NCBI GenBank assembly: GCA_029246705.1
Contig: JAQWMQ010000034.1
Coordinates: 1 to 64,000, forward strand
DNA: 64,000 bases
Direction: 5' to 3'
Source of the DNA: Phycisphaerales bacterium
Lineage (GTDB): Bacteria > Planctomycetota > Phycisphaerae > Phycisphaerales > SM1A02
The notes under the pieces were generated by a model that was not told the DNA's origin, did no database searches, and saw nothing but the letters and a program-made list of their open reading frames with translations. The position numbers and the translations under genes are program-made. Below are positions 23,972 through 33,407 of this stretch, in pieces. Each line of letters starts with the position of its first letter. Positions within the stretch are counted from its first letter, which is position 1.

Positions 23972-26900
23972 TCACTTGTCCTCTTCGGTGATACCCATGC
24001 CTGAACGGTTCGGCGGTGCCGGTCGTTCGGGACGCACGGCGCCTTCGCCGTTCTCCAGTGCCTGCATCATGACCTCGATCGCCTTCTCCAGCTGAGGGTC
24101 CTGCCCCTCGAGCATCAGGCCCGGGTCGTCCACGACCTCGATGTCTGGCTCGACGCCATGGCCTTCGATGCCCCAGGTTCCATCGGTCTCGTAGAACCCG
24201 AAGGTGGGAACCGCGGTGTAGCCGCCGTCGATCAGGCTCGGGTTGCCGGAGATGCCGACCAGGCCGCCCCAGGTCCGGGTCCCGATGATCGGTCCCATGC
24301 CGTTGTGGCGGAACAGCCAGGGGAACATGTCCCCGCCTGAACCGGCATGACCGTTGATCAACATCGCCATCGGTCCCTGGTGGGAGTCCGGAGGCCACTT
24401 CCAGTCCTGCGAATCGCGCCGCGCCCAGTAGTTGGTCACCGGTCGGTTCAGCAGTTCGATGAAGCGGGTTGGAATCTGACCACCGCCGTTCCATCGCTCG
24501 TCGATGATCATCGATGGCTTGTGTGCCTGCCCGTAGAACTGGCGAACCAGGTCGGTCTGGCCATCGGCTCCGGTGTTGGGGACGTAGATGTAGCCGACCT
24601 TCCCGTCGGTGGCCTCTTCGACCGTCTTCCGGCGACCCTCGATCCACGCCCGGTAGCGCAGGTCGGATTCGTCACGCATCGGGGTGATCACCACATCGCG
24701 CTCCTCGGCATCCTCCTCGTCCGAGAGAACGGTGAGCACCACCGGTTGTCCGACCATTTCCATGAAGGCCGCCCAGGGGTCCTTGGTGGTGTCCATCGGC
24801 ACGCCGTTCACGGCGAGGATGCGATCACCCTCCTTGACCCGGCTGCCGGCACGATTGAGCGGGTTGCGACTGTCGGTGTCCCAGCGGCCGCCTTCGATGA
24901 TGCGTCCGATGCGGTACTGATCGGGTTCCTCGTCATCGCCTTCGACCAGTTCCCAGTCGACGCCCAGCATGCCGACGCTGCCTGAAGGCTGTTCCTCGCC
25001 GTCGCCGCCCCAGTAGTAGGCGTGTCCGACGTTCAACTCGCCGATCATCTCGCCGATGATGTAGGAGACGTCCTCCCGGCTGGCCGCCTGGTCGACCAGG
25101 GGCAGATAGGTCTCAAGCACTCCATCCCAGTCGACACCGTGCAGGTTCTCGTCGTAGAAGAAATCACGTTGGATCCGCCAGGCGTCGGTGACCAGTTGTC
25201 GCCATTCCTGCCTGGGGTCGATGGTGACCATCATGCCCTTGGTGATCACCCGGTCACCACCCGAGCCGGGACCGGCCTTGCGAATGCGTGCACTGTTGCC
25301 GCCCGGGACCAGCATCTTCTTGCCATCCGCGGAGATCATGAAACCGCCGCCGCTTCCGGCCGATTGCTCGGAAGGTTTGTCATCGGAAAGATCGAACAGC
25401 TTGATTCCCTGGCCTCTTCGCACGTACATCAGCTGGTTGCGGTCGTTGACCTGGAGGTTCCCGAACCCGCCCGGAGGTACCGGCAGCTGGATCGCTCGCT
25501 TTTCCAGGCCTTCGAAGTCGATCTCGAAGCTGTCGGCGAAGGGGTCTTCGGACGCGTCCTCTTCCTTCGCATCATCCGCATCATCAGCATCATCCGCTTC
25601 GGGTTCCTCGTCGTCCTGCTGCACTCGGAATCCGGTGATCTTCGCGGGGGGCTGGCCGTCTCCCGTACCGGTGCCCGTGAAAGTGTCGCCGTCGATGGTT
25701 CCCTCGATTGCGATGGTCGGCCCGTTGGGCATTTCGGCGGTCAGTTCCAGGGTCTTCGAATCATGATCCCAGAGTCCGCTGAGCGTCGCAGAGAAGAGAT
25801 CCGAGGTGAGAAACCCGACCACGAAGTCATCGGCCTGCAGCTCGATCGCCAGTTCGATGGCGATCTCGCCCATGCCCGGAATGTCGGCCACACACGACCA
25901 GGTGCCCGTGACGGGATCACCCGCCTCGTCTTCCTCGTTTTCGTTCTCGTTCTTCTGCTCGTCATCTTCATCGGCTTCGTCGGCTTCGTCGGTCTTCTCG
26001 TCGTCGGAAGCCTCGTCCCACGACTCCTCGTCCGAAGTCGCGAGCCACGGGTATTCGACGTCCTCCCGAAGACCCACTGCAATGAGGACACCGCTGTCCT
26101 CGTAGATCCAGGTCGTGTCGAGATCCGAGTAGCTCGGTGAGAAGCGTCGGGATGACGTGAAGTAGAGCCAGTCGCCCTCGCGATCGAAGGTGGGGGCGTT
26201 GTCATCGAACATCACGTCGGTGACGGTGTGGGTGATCGACGTCTCGCGGTCATGTATTCGAATTCTGCCTCTTGGCGTTTCCGGATCGGCGGAAGCCCAG
26301 GTCAGGTACCGGCCGTCCTTCGAAAACGAGACACTGGGAAACTGACCCCAGGGATTGTTGCCGACGTGAACCGGCTCTTCCGGTGCTTCGTCTTCCGAGG
26401 GAACCTCGATCAGCCAGGCATTGCCGGTCTTGTCCGAGTAGAGAAGGCTCTTCGAATCCGGGGTCCACTGGATGCCGGTCTTGAAGGGACCCATCGAATC
26501 GGTGAGTCGCCGGGGCGTGCCTGATCCGTCGCTGGGTCTGATGAACAGCTCGTATTCCCCCATTTCATCGGAGAAGTAGGCGATCCACCGTCCATCAGGG
26601 CTCCATGCGGGCAGTCTTTCCGCGGCACCTGAGCTGCGGGTGAGGTTCCTCGGGCTGCCGTTCTTGGCGGGAAGGGTCCAGATGTCGCCCCGCGCCTCGA
26701 CCACGGCACGCTTGCCGGTCGGGGAGATGTCCCAGCTCTCGATCGAATCCGCGGCATTCACCATCCGCGGCCTGATGCCTGCGTTGGCGCCCGGGATCTC
26801 GATCTCCACCCTGCTCGTGCCGCCGGTACCCGCATCGAACACGTAGAGGCCGGACCCCAGTTGGAAGACGATTCGTGCCGGTTCATCGTCATCCGGCCCG

Positions 26901-27685
26901 ATCGCCGGCCACTTGACGTCGAAGTCCTTGAAGAACGTCTCCTGCTGGTGTTCCTTGCTCGCGACGTCGTAGCTGAAGAGGTTGAGTCGGTTGTCGTCGC
27001 CTGCATCCGAAAGGTAGTAAAGGGTGTTCCCGTGCCACATCGGCATGGTGTCGGTGCCCTCGAACTCCGTCACCTGTCGAGATTCCCCATTCTCGAGATC
27101 GATCAGCCAGATGTCACTGGCCAGGCCTCCCTGGTACCGCTTCCAGGTTCTTCTGTCCCGCTGGCTCGGTGTGTAGGCAAGCCAGCGCCCGCTCTTGTCG
27201 ATGGTCGCGTTCGATCCGTAGGGCACGACCAGCGGCTGGGGCAATCCGCCCTCTGCATCCACCGAGTACGGGCGTTCGATTCTCGGAACGCCTTCCAACC
27301 CACCCACCGTGAAGATCAGCCGGTCATCGGCGGTCCAGTCACTCAGGAGCTCGGTGGCGGGGTGGTGCGTGACGCGATGTGGCATGCCACCGGAGACATC
27401 GACGGTGTAGAGATCCCTGCCGCCGTCATAGTTGCCGACGAAGGCCACCTTCGAACCGTCGGGATTGAATCGGGGCATCAGCTCCACGCCGGCAGGAGAG
27501 GCAAGCGGGAGGGCGGTTCCGCCTCCGATGGGAACCCGCCAGAGATCGTTCGCGTAGACGAACACGATCTCATCCGTGGAGATGTCCGGGTACCGGTACA
27601 TCGATGCGCCGTCGTCGGCGATGATCGGGCCGGCCAGCGTAAAGGCAAGGGCAAACGAGCACGTCATTTTCGGTGGCTTCGCCAT
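23972..27685 (-). CDS. Tricorn-type protease (exported, PDZ and S41 catalytic domain)
   Basis: 1237 residues from the ATG at 27685; an adjacent GTG at 27688 is the alternative. GGAG precedes both. A signal peptide (to about residue 23) suggests export, unlike cytosolic archaeal tricorn. Residues 28-540 form beta-propeller repeats (N-P-D-G-S-K-V-A-F, S-P-D-G-R-W-I-A). Then come a C1-like region with F-F-Y-D-E-N-L-H-G-V-D-W, a PDZ domain (G-D-R-I-L-A-V-N-G-V), and the S41 active site G-S-G-G-D with Ser about 1116. Tricorn cleaves peptides produced by larger proteases. A 100-residue beta domain bracketed by acidic linkers is inserted at about 550-720, just after the propellers. The gene is monocistronic. 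Confidence 0.93.
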   Translation of the reverse strand: MAKPPKMTCSFALAFTLAGPIIADDGASMYRYPDISTDEIVFVYANDLWRVPIGGGTALPLASPAGVELMPRFNPDGSKVAFVGNYDGGRDLYTVDVSGGMPHRVTHHPATELLSDWTADDRLIFTVGGLEGVPRIERPYSVDAEGGLPQPLVVPYGSNATIDKSGRWLAYTPSQRDRRTWKRYQGGLASDIWLIDLENGESRQVTEFEGTDTMPMWHGNTLYYLSDAGDDNRLNLFSYDVASKEHQQETFFKDFDVKWPAIGPDDDEPARIVFQLGSGLYVFDAGTGGTSRVEIEIPGANAGIRPRMVNAADSIESWDISPTGKRAVVEARGDIWTLPAKNGSPRNLTRSSGAAERLPAWSPDGRWIAYFSDEMGEYELFIRPSDGSGTPRRLTDSMGPFKTGIQWTPDSKSLLYSDKTGNAWLIEVPSEDEAPEEPVHVGNNPWGQFPSVSFSKDGRYLTWASADPETPRGRIRIHDRETSITHTVTDVMFDDNAPTFDREGDWLYFTSSRRFSPSYSDLDTTWIYEDSGVLIAVGLREDVEYPWLATSDEESWDEASDDEKTDEADEADEDDEQKNENENEEDEAGDPVTGTWSCVADIPGMGEIAIELAIELQADDFVVGFLTSDLFSATLSGLWDHDSKTLELTAEMPNGPTIAIEGTIDGDTFTGTGTGDGQPPAKITGFRVQQDDEEPEADDADDADDAKEEDASEDPFADSFEIDFEGLEKRAIQLPVPPGGFGNLQVNDRNQLMYVRRGQGIKLFDLSDDKPSEQSAGSGGGFMISADGKKMLVPGGNSARIRKAGPGSGGDRVITKGMMVTIDPRQEWRQLVTDAWRIQRDFFYDENLHGVDWDGVLETYLPLVDQAASREDVSYIIGEMIGELNVGHAYYWGGDGEEQPSGSVGMLGVDWELVEGDDEEPDQYRIGRIIEGGRWDTDSRNPLNRAGSRVKEGDRILAVNGVPMDTTKDPWAAFMEMVGQPVVLTVLSDEEDAEERDVVITPMRDESDLRYRAWIEGRRKTVEEATDGKVGYIYVPNTGADGQTDLVRQFYGQAHKPSMIIDERWNGGGQIPTRFIELLNRPVTNYWARRDSQDWKWPPDSHQGPMAMLINGHAGSGGDMFPWLFRHNGMGPIIGTRTWGGLVGISGNPSLIDGGYTAVPTFGFYETDGTWGIEGHGVEPDIEVVDDPGLMLEGQDPQLEKAIEVMMQALENGEGAVRPERPAPPNRSGMGITEEDK

Positions 27686-27781
27686 CACGGTATCTCCATT
27701 TGGTTGGCTGGATAATCTACAGCAAAGCCAGCAGGTTCTGTGCTCTTCCCGGTTGGTAGTCGTCTGAATGTGGAAAGAGAA

Positions 27782-28576
27782 TCAGAGCTGGCTTCGAATG
27801 GCCCAGAGATCGGGGAACAGACTTCGAAACAGGGTCTCCCTGAGGTACGCGGCCCCGTGAGATCCGCCGGTGCCTCCCATGCTTCCGATGGTTCGCTCGA
27901 CCATCTTCACATGTCGATACCGCCACTCCTGGATGCCTTCGTCAAGGTCGACGAGCAGTTCGCAGACGCTTCGCTCCTGGGGCAGGTTCTTGTAGATCCG
28001 CACCAGCTCGGGCTGGAGTTCCTCGTTGGCTTCGACCGGCTGCGAAACGTCTCGCTCGAGGATCGAGGCGGGGACATCGATGCCGCGGATCGAGAGCCAT
28101 GCGCAGAAGGCGTCCCAGATGGTCGGTTCGGCCAGTCTCTTCTCGAGATCTGCATGCTGCTTCGAGTCGGTCGGGTAATTCTTCAGCGGTGAGCGTCGCT
28201 TGTGGCCCAGCATGAACTCGAATTCGCGGAACTGTGCGGACTGGAACCCGCTCGAACTCTCGAGAAAGCTGCGGAAGCTCTGGAAGGACACCGGCGACAT
28301 CGTCTCCAGCACGTCGATCTGGGCGACCATGGTCTTCAGGATGGTGAGCATCCTCTTCAATGTCGCGCAGGCCAGCGGCTGGTCGTCCTGGTTGAACAGC
28401 TTGATGATGAAATCGCACTCGTGCAGCATCTGCTTGAACCAGAGTTCATAGACCTGGTGGATGATGATGAAGAGGGTCTCGTCGTGCTCGACCGGACGGG
28501 AGCGTGGTTGCTGAAGCTCGAGCAGATCCGAGATGTGCAGGTAGCTGTCGTAGGTGAGCTTGTCCGTTTCAACCAT
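27782..28576 (-). CDS. kynA: Tryptophan 2,3-dioxygenase
   Basis: 264 residues, close to the usual bacterial length of about 280. Family signatures are L-T-Y-D-S-Y-L near the start, H-D-E-T-L-F-I-I-I-H-Q-V-Y-E-L-W-F-K-Q at about 31-49, the F-R-x-F-L-E-x-S-S-G-F-Q-S segment near 105-120, and the C-terminal R-H-V-K-M-V-E-R-T-I-G with G-T-G-G-S-H-G. These include the distal substrate histidine and the haem-ligating histidine. It is a cytosolic haem enzyme that opens the tryptophan indole ring to N-formylkynurenine. AGGAAGG lies 8 nt before the ATG. It sits 42 nt after the carotenoid desaturase gene; no formamidase or kynureninase gene is beside it, though the nitrilase-family gene at 55677 could in principle hydrolyse formamides. 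Confidence 0.95.
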   Translation of the reverse strand: MVETDKLTYDSYLHISDLLELQQPRSRPVEHDETLFIIIHQVYELWFKQMLHECDFIIKLFNQDDQPLACATLKRMLTILKTMVAQIDVLETMSPVSFQSFRSFLESSSGFQSAQFREFEFMLGHKRRSPLKNYPTDSKQHADLEKRLAEPTIWDAFCAWLSIRGIDVPASILERDVSQPVEANEELQPELVRIYKNLPQERSVCELLVDLDEGIQEWRYRHVKMVERTIGSMGGTGGSHGAAYLRETLFRSLFPDLWAIRSQL

Positions 28577-28618
28577 CGTGCCGACCTTCCTGTCCAGGGT
28601 CCTGCCTTGATCCGAACG

Positions 28619-30274
28619 TCACCGGCTGCCCACTGTCGTCTCTTCTGCACGACTGGGCGTGGGCGCCACTTCGGGAGCGCCTGCCGTCGTCGGCCTGCGG
28701 TAGGGCAGGGCGGAGGAGCTCATCGGGTCCTCGAGGCCGGTCTCCTGGCAGAGAAGCCGGGTCGTGATCTCGCTGGCAAGGAATATGACGGGAAGTCCCG
28801 AGCCGGGGTGCGTTCCACCACCGACCATCCAGACGCCGTCGACATCCTCCAGTCGGTGTTGCGGACGCTTGTGGAGCATCTGCCCGATGTTGTGAGCCAT
28901 GTTGAATGTCGCACCATTGGCGATGCCCTCGGCTTCCCAGTCCTCGGGCGTGATCGACTTCTCCGCGACGATCCTCTTCTCGATCTGCTCGATGCCGAGC
29001 ACGTTCTCGAGTTGATCGAGTGCCTGTCGACGCAGTCGACTTCGGTTCTTCTCCCAGTCGATCTCCGAGTTCGTGTTGGGAGTGGGCATCAGCACGTACA
29101 GCGCACTCGAACCTTCGGGGGCGAGGGTTGGATCCAGTTTCGATGGATTGCAGACGTAGATCGACGGGTCTTCGCTCAAGCGACCGTGCTTGGCGATGTT
29201 CTCGATGTTCTCGACGTAGGTTTCCGAGGTGTAGATGGTGTGGTGCGGAAGGTCCACTTCGCCTTCGAGACCGAGGTACAGCATGAAGGTGCTGCATGAG
29301 TAGCGACGTGAATCCAGGCGCTGGTTCGTCCATCGCTTGCGCAGTCGCTCGGGGATGAGGTTCCTGATGGCCCAGCTCGCATCGGCGTTGATCACGACAT
29401 GGTCGTGTCGATGTTCGACCCCGTCGACCATGACGCCTCGGGCCCGCTTGCCATCGAAGGTGATCTCCTCCACCGGACTGGAGGTGGAGATCTCGACCCC
29501 CATCTCGGTGCAGACGTCCGCCATCGCATGCATGAGGGCGTTGCAGCCACCTCGGGGATGCCACACGCCATATTCGTACTCGATGAACGGAAGGATGGAG
29601 AACAGGCTCGGGCATTCGAAGGGGCTCATGCCCAGGTACTTGCTCTGGAAGCACATCGCCAGTCGGACCTGCTCGTTGCGAAAGTAACCGCTCAACAGTC
29701 CGTGCAGGGATTTCCATGGTTTCAGGACCGGCCCGGCCTTGAGGATGTCCATGGCGATCAGGTCACCGATTCCTCGGATCGGACGGCGCAGGATCGGCTC
29801 CATGAGTTCGAGCTTGCGTCGGGTGTCTGTCATGAACCTGCGGAAGGCGGGACCGTCGTGGGGGTCGATCGCCGCCAGTTGTTCCGCCATCCGGTCGATG
29901 TCCTGGGTGGTGTCTATTCGAAGGGGTTCCTGTCCCGGCCTGCCCATGAGCAGGCGGTACATCGGATCCAGCCTTCCGAGATCGCAGTAGTCCTCGAGCT
30001 TCCTGCCGGTCGCGGTGAAGATCTCCTCGAGGACGTATGGCATCATGAAGAAGGTGGGCCCGGTATCGAAGGCGAAGTCCCCGACCTGGGTGCGACGCGA
30101 GCGTCCGCCAACCACCGGTTGTGATTCGTACATGTGCACTCGAGCCCCGGATTTCGCCAGCAACATCGCCGCCGAAAGGCCACCGGGGCCTGTGCCGATC
30201 ATTCCGATCGAAGGCACGCTTTCGCCTTTCGCTTCTTGATTCGTTCTGCCCGTCACGGTGTGCTGTTGTCCCAT
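28619..30274 (-). CDS. Carotenoid desaturase/oxidase (CrtI/CrtN/CrtP family)
   Basis: Up to 551 residues. The FAD-binding motif G-T-G-P-G-G lies at about 26-31, with the E-S-Q-P-V-V-G-G-R motif following. The second FAD contact is G-V-W-M-V-G-G-G-T-H-P-G-S-G-L-P near 500. A GTG at 30217, close to the FAD motif, is an alternative start; upstream signals are weak for both. Two paralogues of this family surround the aldehyde dehydrogenase gene. In the staphyloxanthin route CrtN desaturates dehydrosqualene and CrtP oxidises the end methyl to an aldehyde. Facing away from the other genes, this copy is the better CrtP candidate, but N and P cannot be told apart by eye. Its start region shares a 95-base divergent spacer with the dehydrogenase gene. 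Confidence 0.88.
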   Translation of the reverse strand: MGQQHTVTGRTNQEAKGESVPSIGMIGTGPGGLSAAMLLAKSGARVHMYESQPVVGGRSRRTQVGDFAFDTGPTFFMMPYVLEEIFTATGRKLEDYCDLGRLDPMYRLLMGRPGQEPLRIDTTQDIDRMAEQLAAIDPHDGPAFRRFMTDTRRKLELMEPILRRPIRGIGDLIAMDILKAGPVLKPWKSLHGLLSGYFRNEQVRLAMCFQSKYLGMSPFECPSLFSILPFIEYEYGVWHPRGGCNALMHAMADVCTEMGVEISTSSPVEEITFDGKRARGVMVDGVEHRHDHVVINADASWAIRNLIPERLRKRWTNQRLDSRRYSCSTFMLYLGLEGEVDLPHHTIYTSETYVENIENIAKHGRLSEDPSIYVCNPSKLDPTLAPEGSSALYVLMPTPNTNSEIDWEKNRSRLRRQALDQLENVLGIEQIEKRIVAEKSITPEDWEAEGIANGATFNMAHNIGQMLHKRPQHRLEDVDGVWMVGGGTHPGSGLPVIFLASEITTRLLCQETGLEDPMSSSALPYRRPTTAGAPEVAPTPSRAEETTVGSR

Positions 30275-30369
30275 TGGTGCTTCTTGAGCATGGCTGCGTC
30301 GGATTTCGGTCGAATGACCGTGGATCAGGTACGCTCGATTCCATCGTTAGGATACGTCGAGACCACACC
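30275..30369. promoter_or_regulatory. Divergent control region of the carotenoid cluster
   Basis: 95 bases between the leftward desaturase and the rightward aldehyde dehydrogenase operon. TTAGGATAC around 30346-30354 contains a plausible rightward -10 (TAGGAT) that would leave a leader of only about 10 bases with no Shine-Dalgarno. A -35 match is not clear. No operator palindrome stands out. Confidence 0.35.
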
Positions 30370-31740
30370 ATGCTACAGCCTACGCCAACCCACCTCCCGA
30401 AGCCGGTTTCAGGTGCCTCAACACCTGAAACAGCTCGGTTCTGGTTGAAGCGCTTCGAACGGCTGCTCAGGGGCGATGTCGATCATCTGTGCACACTCGT
30501 TTCCCGTGAAATGGGCAAGAGTGAATGGGAGGTCTTCTCCTCCGAGCTGATGCCCCTGATGGCGTCCATCCGGTGGCATCGCCGACACCTCAAGCGGCTT
30601 CTGCGTACGCGTCGACTTCGTGGCGGGGCCTTCTGGCAGCTCTCACAACGTCAGCGCTTGTACCGAGAGCCCCTGGGGACGGTCGGAATCATCGCCACCT
30701 GGAATTATCCCATCCAGCTGCTCGGTGTTCAGTTGGTCCAGGCGCTCACCGCGGGAAATCGCGTGGTGGTCAAGCCTTCCGAGCATGCCCCTGAATCCCA
30801 GCTGCGGCTTCTCGAACTGGCCCGGGAGGCTGGTTTGCCAGAGGGCACGCTGCGATGGACCGAGGCGACTCGGGAAGCGGGGGCTGCTCTTCTGCAGGAG
30901 GAGGCCCTGGACCACCTGATCTTCACCGGTTCCACGGAAGTCGGTCGGATCGTCGCCAAGGCATGTGCCGAGCGCTTGATTTCCAGCACCCTCGAACTCA
31001 GCGGTCGCGATTCCGCGATCGTCCTCGATGACGCGGATCCGAAGCGGGCGGCGGATTCGATCTGGAATGCACTGGTCATGAATGCCGGACAGACCTGCAT
31101 GGCGCCCCGGCGGGTGCTGGTCGAGGCGCCCATGTACAGACGATTCATTGAGGCGCTCGAACCGATCGTCTCCGCCTCAACTGCCGTCCGACTGGTCCAA
31201 CCCCAGGAGGTCGAACGTTGTCTGGGCCTGGTCCGGGACGCGGTGACTGCCGGCGGCCGCTGCCTTGGAGGTCCGGTCGAATCAACGGATGGGCGCACGA
31301 TGCAACCCTTGGCGGTGGTCGATTGTCCGCCTGAAGCTCGACTCGTGGAAGGCGCTCATTTCGGTCCGGTTCTTGCCGTGATCCCCTGCAGTGACTTCTC
31401 CGAAGTCCTTGAAAGACACGCCCGGTGCGATCAGAAGCTGGCAACGGCGGTCTTCACACAATCGGAAGGGCGCCTCGAGCGGATCGCAGAAGACTTCGAA
31501 TCGGGAATCGTGACCTTGAACGACTGTGTCCTGCCCAGCGGGCATCCTGCTGCCCCCATCAGCGGCAGGGGGGCGAGTGGCTGGGGGTCGAGCCATGGTG
31601 CCGAGGGGCTGCTCCAGCTGACCCGGCCGGTGGTGGTCTCTCGGACGGGGCGATTCATGAGGCTCCCGACCGAGGTGCCCAGTGATGGAATTCAGCAGTT
31701 CCTTCGACGAATCATGCGTCGAGGTGCCCACAGGGGGTGA
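30370..31740 (+). CDS. Aldehyde dehydrogenase (carotenoid 4,4'-diapo-aldehyde oxidation)
   Basis: 456 residues from the ATG at 30370; the open frame extends upstream but antisense to the divergent gene. Catalytic elements are intact: W-N-Y-P with N112, E209 in L-E-L-S-G-R-D, and nucleophile C243 in N-A-G-Q-T-C-M. The short ALDH form (about 455 residues, C-terminal hydrophobic tail) is like class-3/AldH enzymes acting on fatty or isoprenoid aldehydes. In staphyloxanthin synthesis AldH converts 4,4'-diaponeurosporenal to the acid. Placement between two carotenoid desaturases and before an acyltransferase and a glycosyltransferase supports that role. Its stop overlaps a GTG of the next gene (GTGA). 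The second glycine of the usual F-T-G-S motif region is normal. Confidence 0.9.
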   Translation: MLQPTPTHLPKPVSGASTPETARFWLKRFERLLRGDVDHLCTLVSREMGKSEWEVFSSELMPLMASIRWHRRHLKRLLRTRRLRGGAFWQLSQRQRLYREPLGTVGIIATWNYPIQLLGVQLVQALTAGNRVVVKPSEHAPESQLRLLELAREAGLPEGTLRWTEATREAGAALLQEEALDHLIFTGSTEVGRIVAKACAERLISSTLELSGRDSAIVLDDADPKRAADSIWNALVMNAGQTCMAPRRVLVEAPMYRRFIEALEPIVSASTAVRLVQPQEVERCLGLVRDAVTAGGRCLGGPVESTDGRTMQPLAVVDCPPEARLVEGAHFGPVLAVIPCSDFSEVLERHARCDQKLATAVFTQSEGRLERIAEDFESGIVTLNDCVLPSGHPAAPISGRGASGWGSSHGAEGLLQLTRPVVVSRTGRFMRLPTEVPSDGIQQFLRRIMRRGAHRG

Positions 31741-33407
31741 CGTGGCTGCCATGGGAGGCGATGATGAGCAGGCACGTTGGTCACCCCGCCACTCGAATCG
31801 GTTTGAAACCTGGAGAACGTCCTGTGCAGGAAAGGCGTCACGCAATAGTCATCGGAGGAGGTCTGGCCGGTCTGGCTGCATCCGTCGAGCTTTCCACTCG
31901 TGGGTTCGACGTGACCATCGTCGAACGCAACGAACATCTTGGTGGCAAGATGAACGTCACCGAGGAATCCGGGTTCAGCTTCGACATGGGCCCGACGATC
32001 CTCACCATTCCGGACATCCTGCGCGGCATCATTCGTCGTTCCGGTCGAAAGGTCGAGGACTACATCGACCTGGTCGAACTGGATCCGCAGTGGCGTTGCT
32101 TCTACGAGGACGGGACGGTGCTCGATCTTCGCAAGGATCTGGACACGATGGCCGAAGCCCTCGATCGACAGTTTCCCGAAGCGAAGCCGGGTCAGGGCTG
32201 GAAGGACTTCATCAACTACAGCCGGCGCATGTACCGCTTGAGCAAGAGCGTCTTCTTCTACAAGGATCTCGGCGGAATCGGCGACATGATCCGCAAGCCG
32301 CCCCCGCGAGAACCCGGCCTGCTGGGCGACGTGATGTCGATGCGCCTGTACAGCACCGTTGCCAAGACGATCCACAAGTACATCAACGAACCCCATGTCT
32401 GCCAGCTTTCCGAGCACTTCCTGCAGTATGTCGGATCCAGTCCGTTCCTCGCCCCGGCGATCCTCACCCTGATCGCCTCGGCCCAGATCGACGACGGTAT
32501 CTGGTATTCGAGAGGCGGAACCCGCAAGGTCGCCGCCAGCCTTGAGCGAATCCTTCATGAGGAGGGTGTCACCGTCATGCTCGGCAAGTCCGTGCGTCGT
32601 CTGGTGACCGATGATGACAACGTTCGCGGGGTCGAACTCGAGGACGGTACCGTCCTCGAATCCGACGTGGTCGTGAGCAACTGCGACATCCAGCGAACCT
32701 ATCGTGACCTGGATTCCGACCCGGTCGCCAAGGAAGAGCAGAAGTCGATCGCGCGCAAGTACGAGCCCGCCTGCAGCGGCGTGGTCCTCTACCTGGGACT
32801 GAAGCGTCAGTACGACCATCTTGCCCATCACTGTTTCCTCTTCAGTGAGGATTCCCGAAAGGAATTCGACGACATCTATCGCAAGGGCGTTCCCGCCGAG
32901 GACCCCACGATCTATCTCGCCGTTCCCAGTCGAACCGATCCCGACCAGGCGCCGGCCGGGCACGAGGCCCTGTACATCCTCGTCCACACCCCCTATCGAC
33001 GCGGCACCCAGCGCTGGGAAGGACCCGGCGGCATGCTCGAGCAGTACCGCAAGGTCATCATCGAGAAGCTGAAGCGATGCGCCGGGCTCGAGGACATCGA
33101 GGAACAGATCGTCGTCGAGCGGTTCCTCACCCCTGATTCCATCGAGCGCCTCTACAACGCCGAAGGCGGCGCCATCTACGGGCTCGCATCGCATGGTCGT
33201 TTCAAGGGTGGCTTCAAGCCGAAGAACCGAAGCGCGATCTACCAGAATCTCTACCTCGCCGGCGGCAGCGTCAACCCCGGTCCCGGCGTGCCGATGGTGC
33301 TCATGAGTGGTGTGACGGCAGCTGATGCTGTCTGCGAGGACCTTGGTGTGAGTGACCAACGAACGGCGGAGGAACCGGAATGTCCGGAGCCGACTCTGAC
33401 CGCCTGA
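31737..33407 (+). CDS. Carotenoid desaturase (CrtI/CrtN family)
   Basis: Up to 556 residues. The GTG at 31737 overlaps the preceding stop. A GTG at 31824 has GGAG exactly 8 nt upstream and starts just before the FAD motif (V-I-G-G-G-L-A-G-L), giving a more typical 527-residue protein; I favour it, though the longer form cannot be excluded. Conserved parts are N-E-H-L-G-G-K-M, D-M-G-P-T-I-L-T-I-P, the C-terminal L-Y-L-A-G-G-S-V-N-P-G-P-G-V-P-M-V signature of phytoene/dehydrosqualene desaturases, and Y-N-A-E-G-G-A-I-Y-G. It introduces double bonds into a C30 or C40 polyene using FAD. The next gene starts inside its last 28 bases. Confidence 0.92.
   Translation: MTWLPWEAMMSRHVGHPATRIGLKPGERPVQERRHAIVIGGGLAGLAASVELSTRGFDVTIVERNEHLGGKMNVTEESGFSFDMGPTILTIPDILRGIIRRSGRKVEDYIDLVELDPQWRCFYEDGTVLDLRKDLDTMAEALDRQFPEAKPGQGWKDFINYSRRMYRLSKSVFFYKDLGGIGDMIRKPPPREPGLLGDVMSMRLYSTVAKTIHKYINEPHVCQLSEHFLQYVGSSPFLAPAILTLIASAQIDDGIWYSRGGTRKVAASLERILHEEGVTVMLGKSVRRLVTDDDNVRGVELEDGTVLESDVVVSNCDIQRTYRDLDSDPVAKEEQKSIARKYEPACSGVVLYLGLKRQYDHLAHHCFLFSEDSRKEFDDIYRKGVPAEDPTIYLAVPSRTDPDQAPAGHEALYILVHTPYRRGTQRWEGPGGMLEQYRKVIIEKLKRCAGLEDIEEQIVVERFLTPDSIERLYNAEGGAIYGLASHGRFKGGFKPKNRSAIYQNLYLAGGSVNPGPGVPMVLMSGVTAADAVCEDLGVSDQRTAEEPECPEPTLTA

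Noticed and set aside
31692-33359. 555-residue open frame antisense to the carotenoid desaturase gene
   Set aside because: The plus-strand frame has clear FAD and CrtI motifs. The antisense translation has no recognisable domain and arises from GC-rich codon bias.
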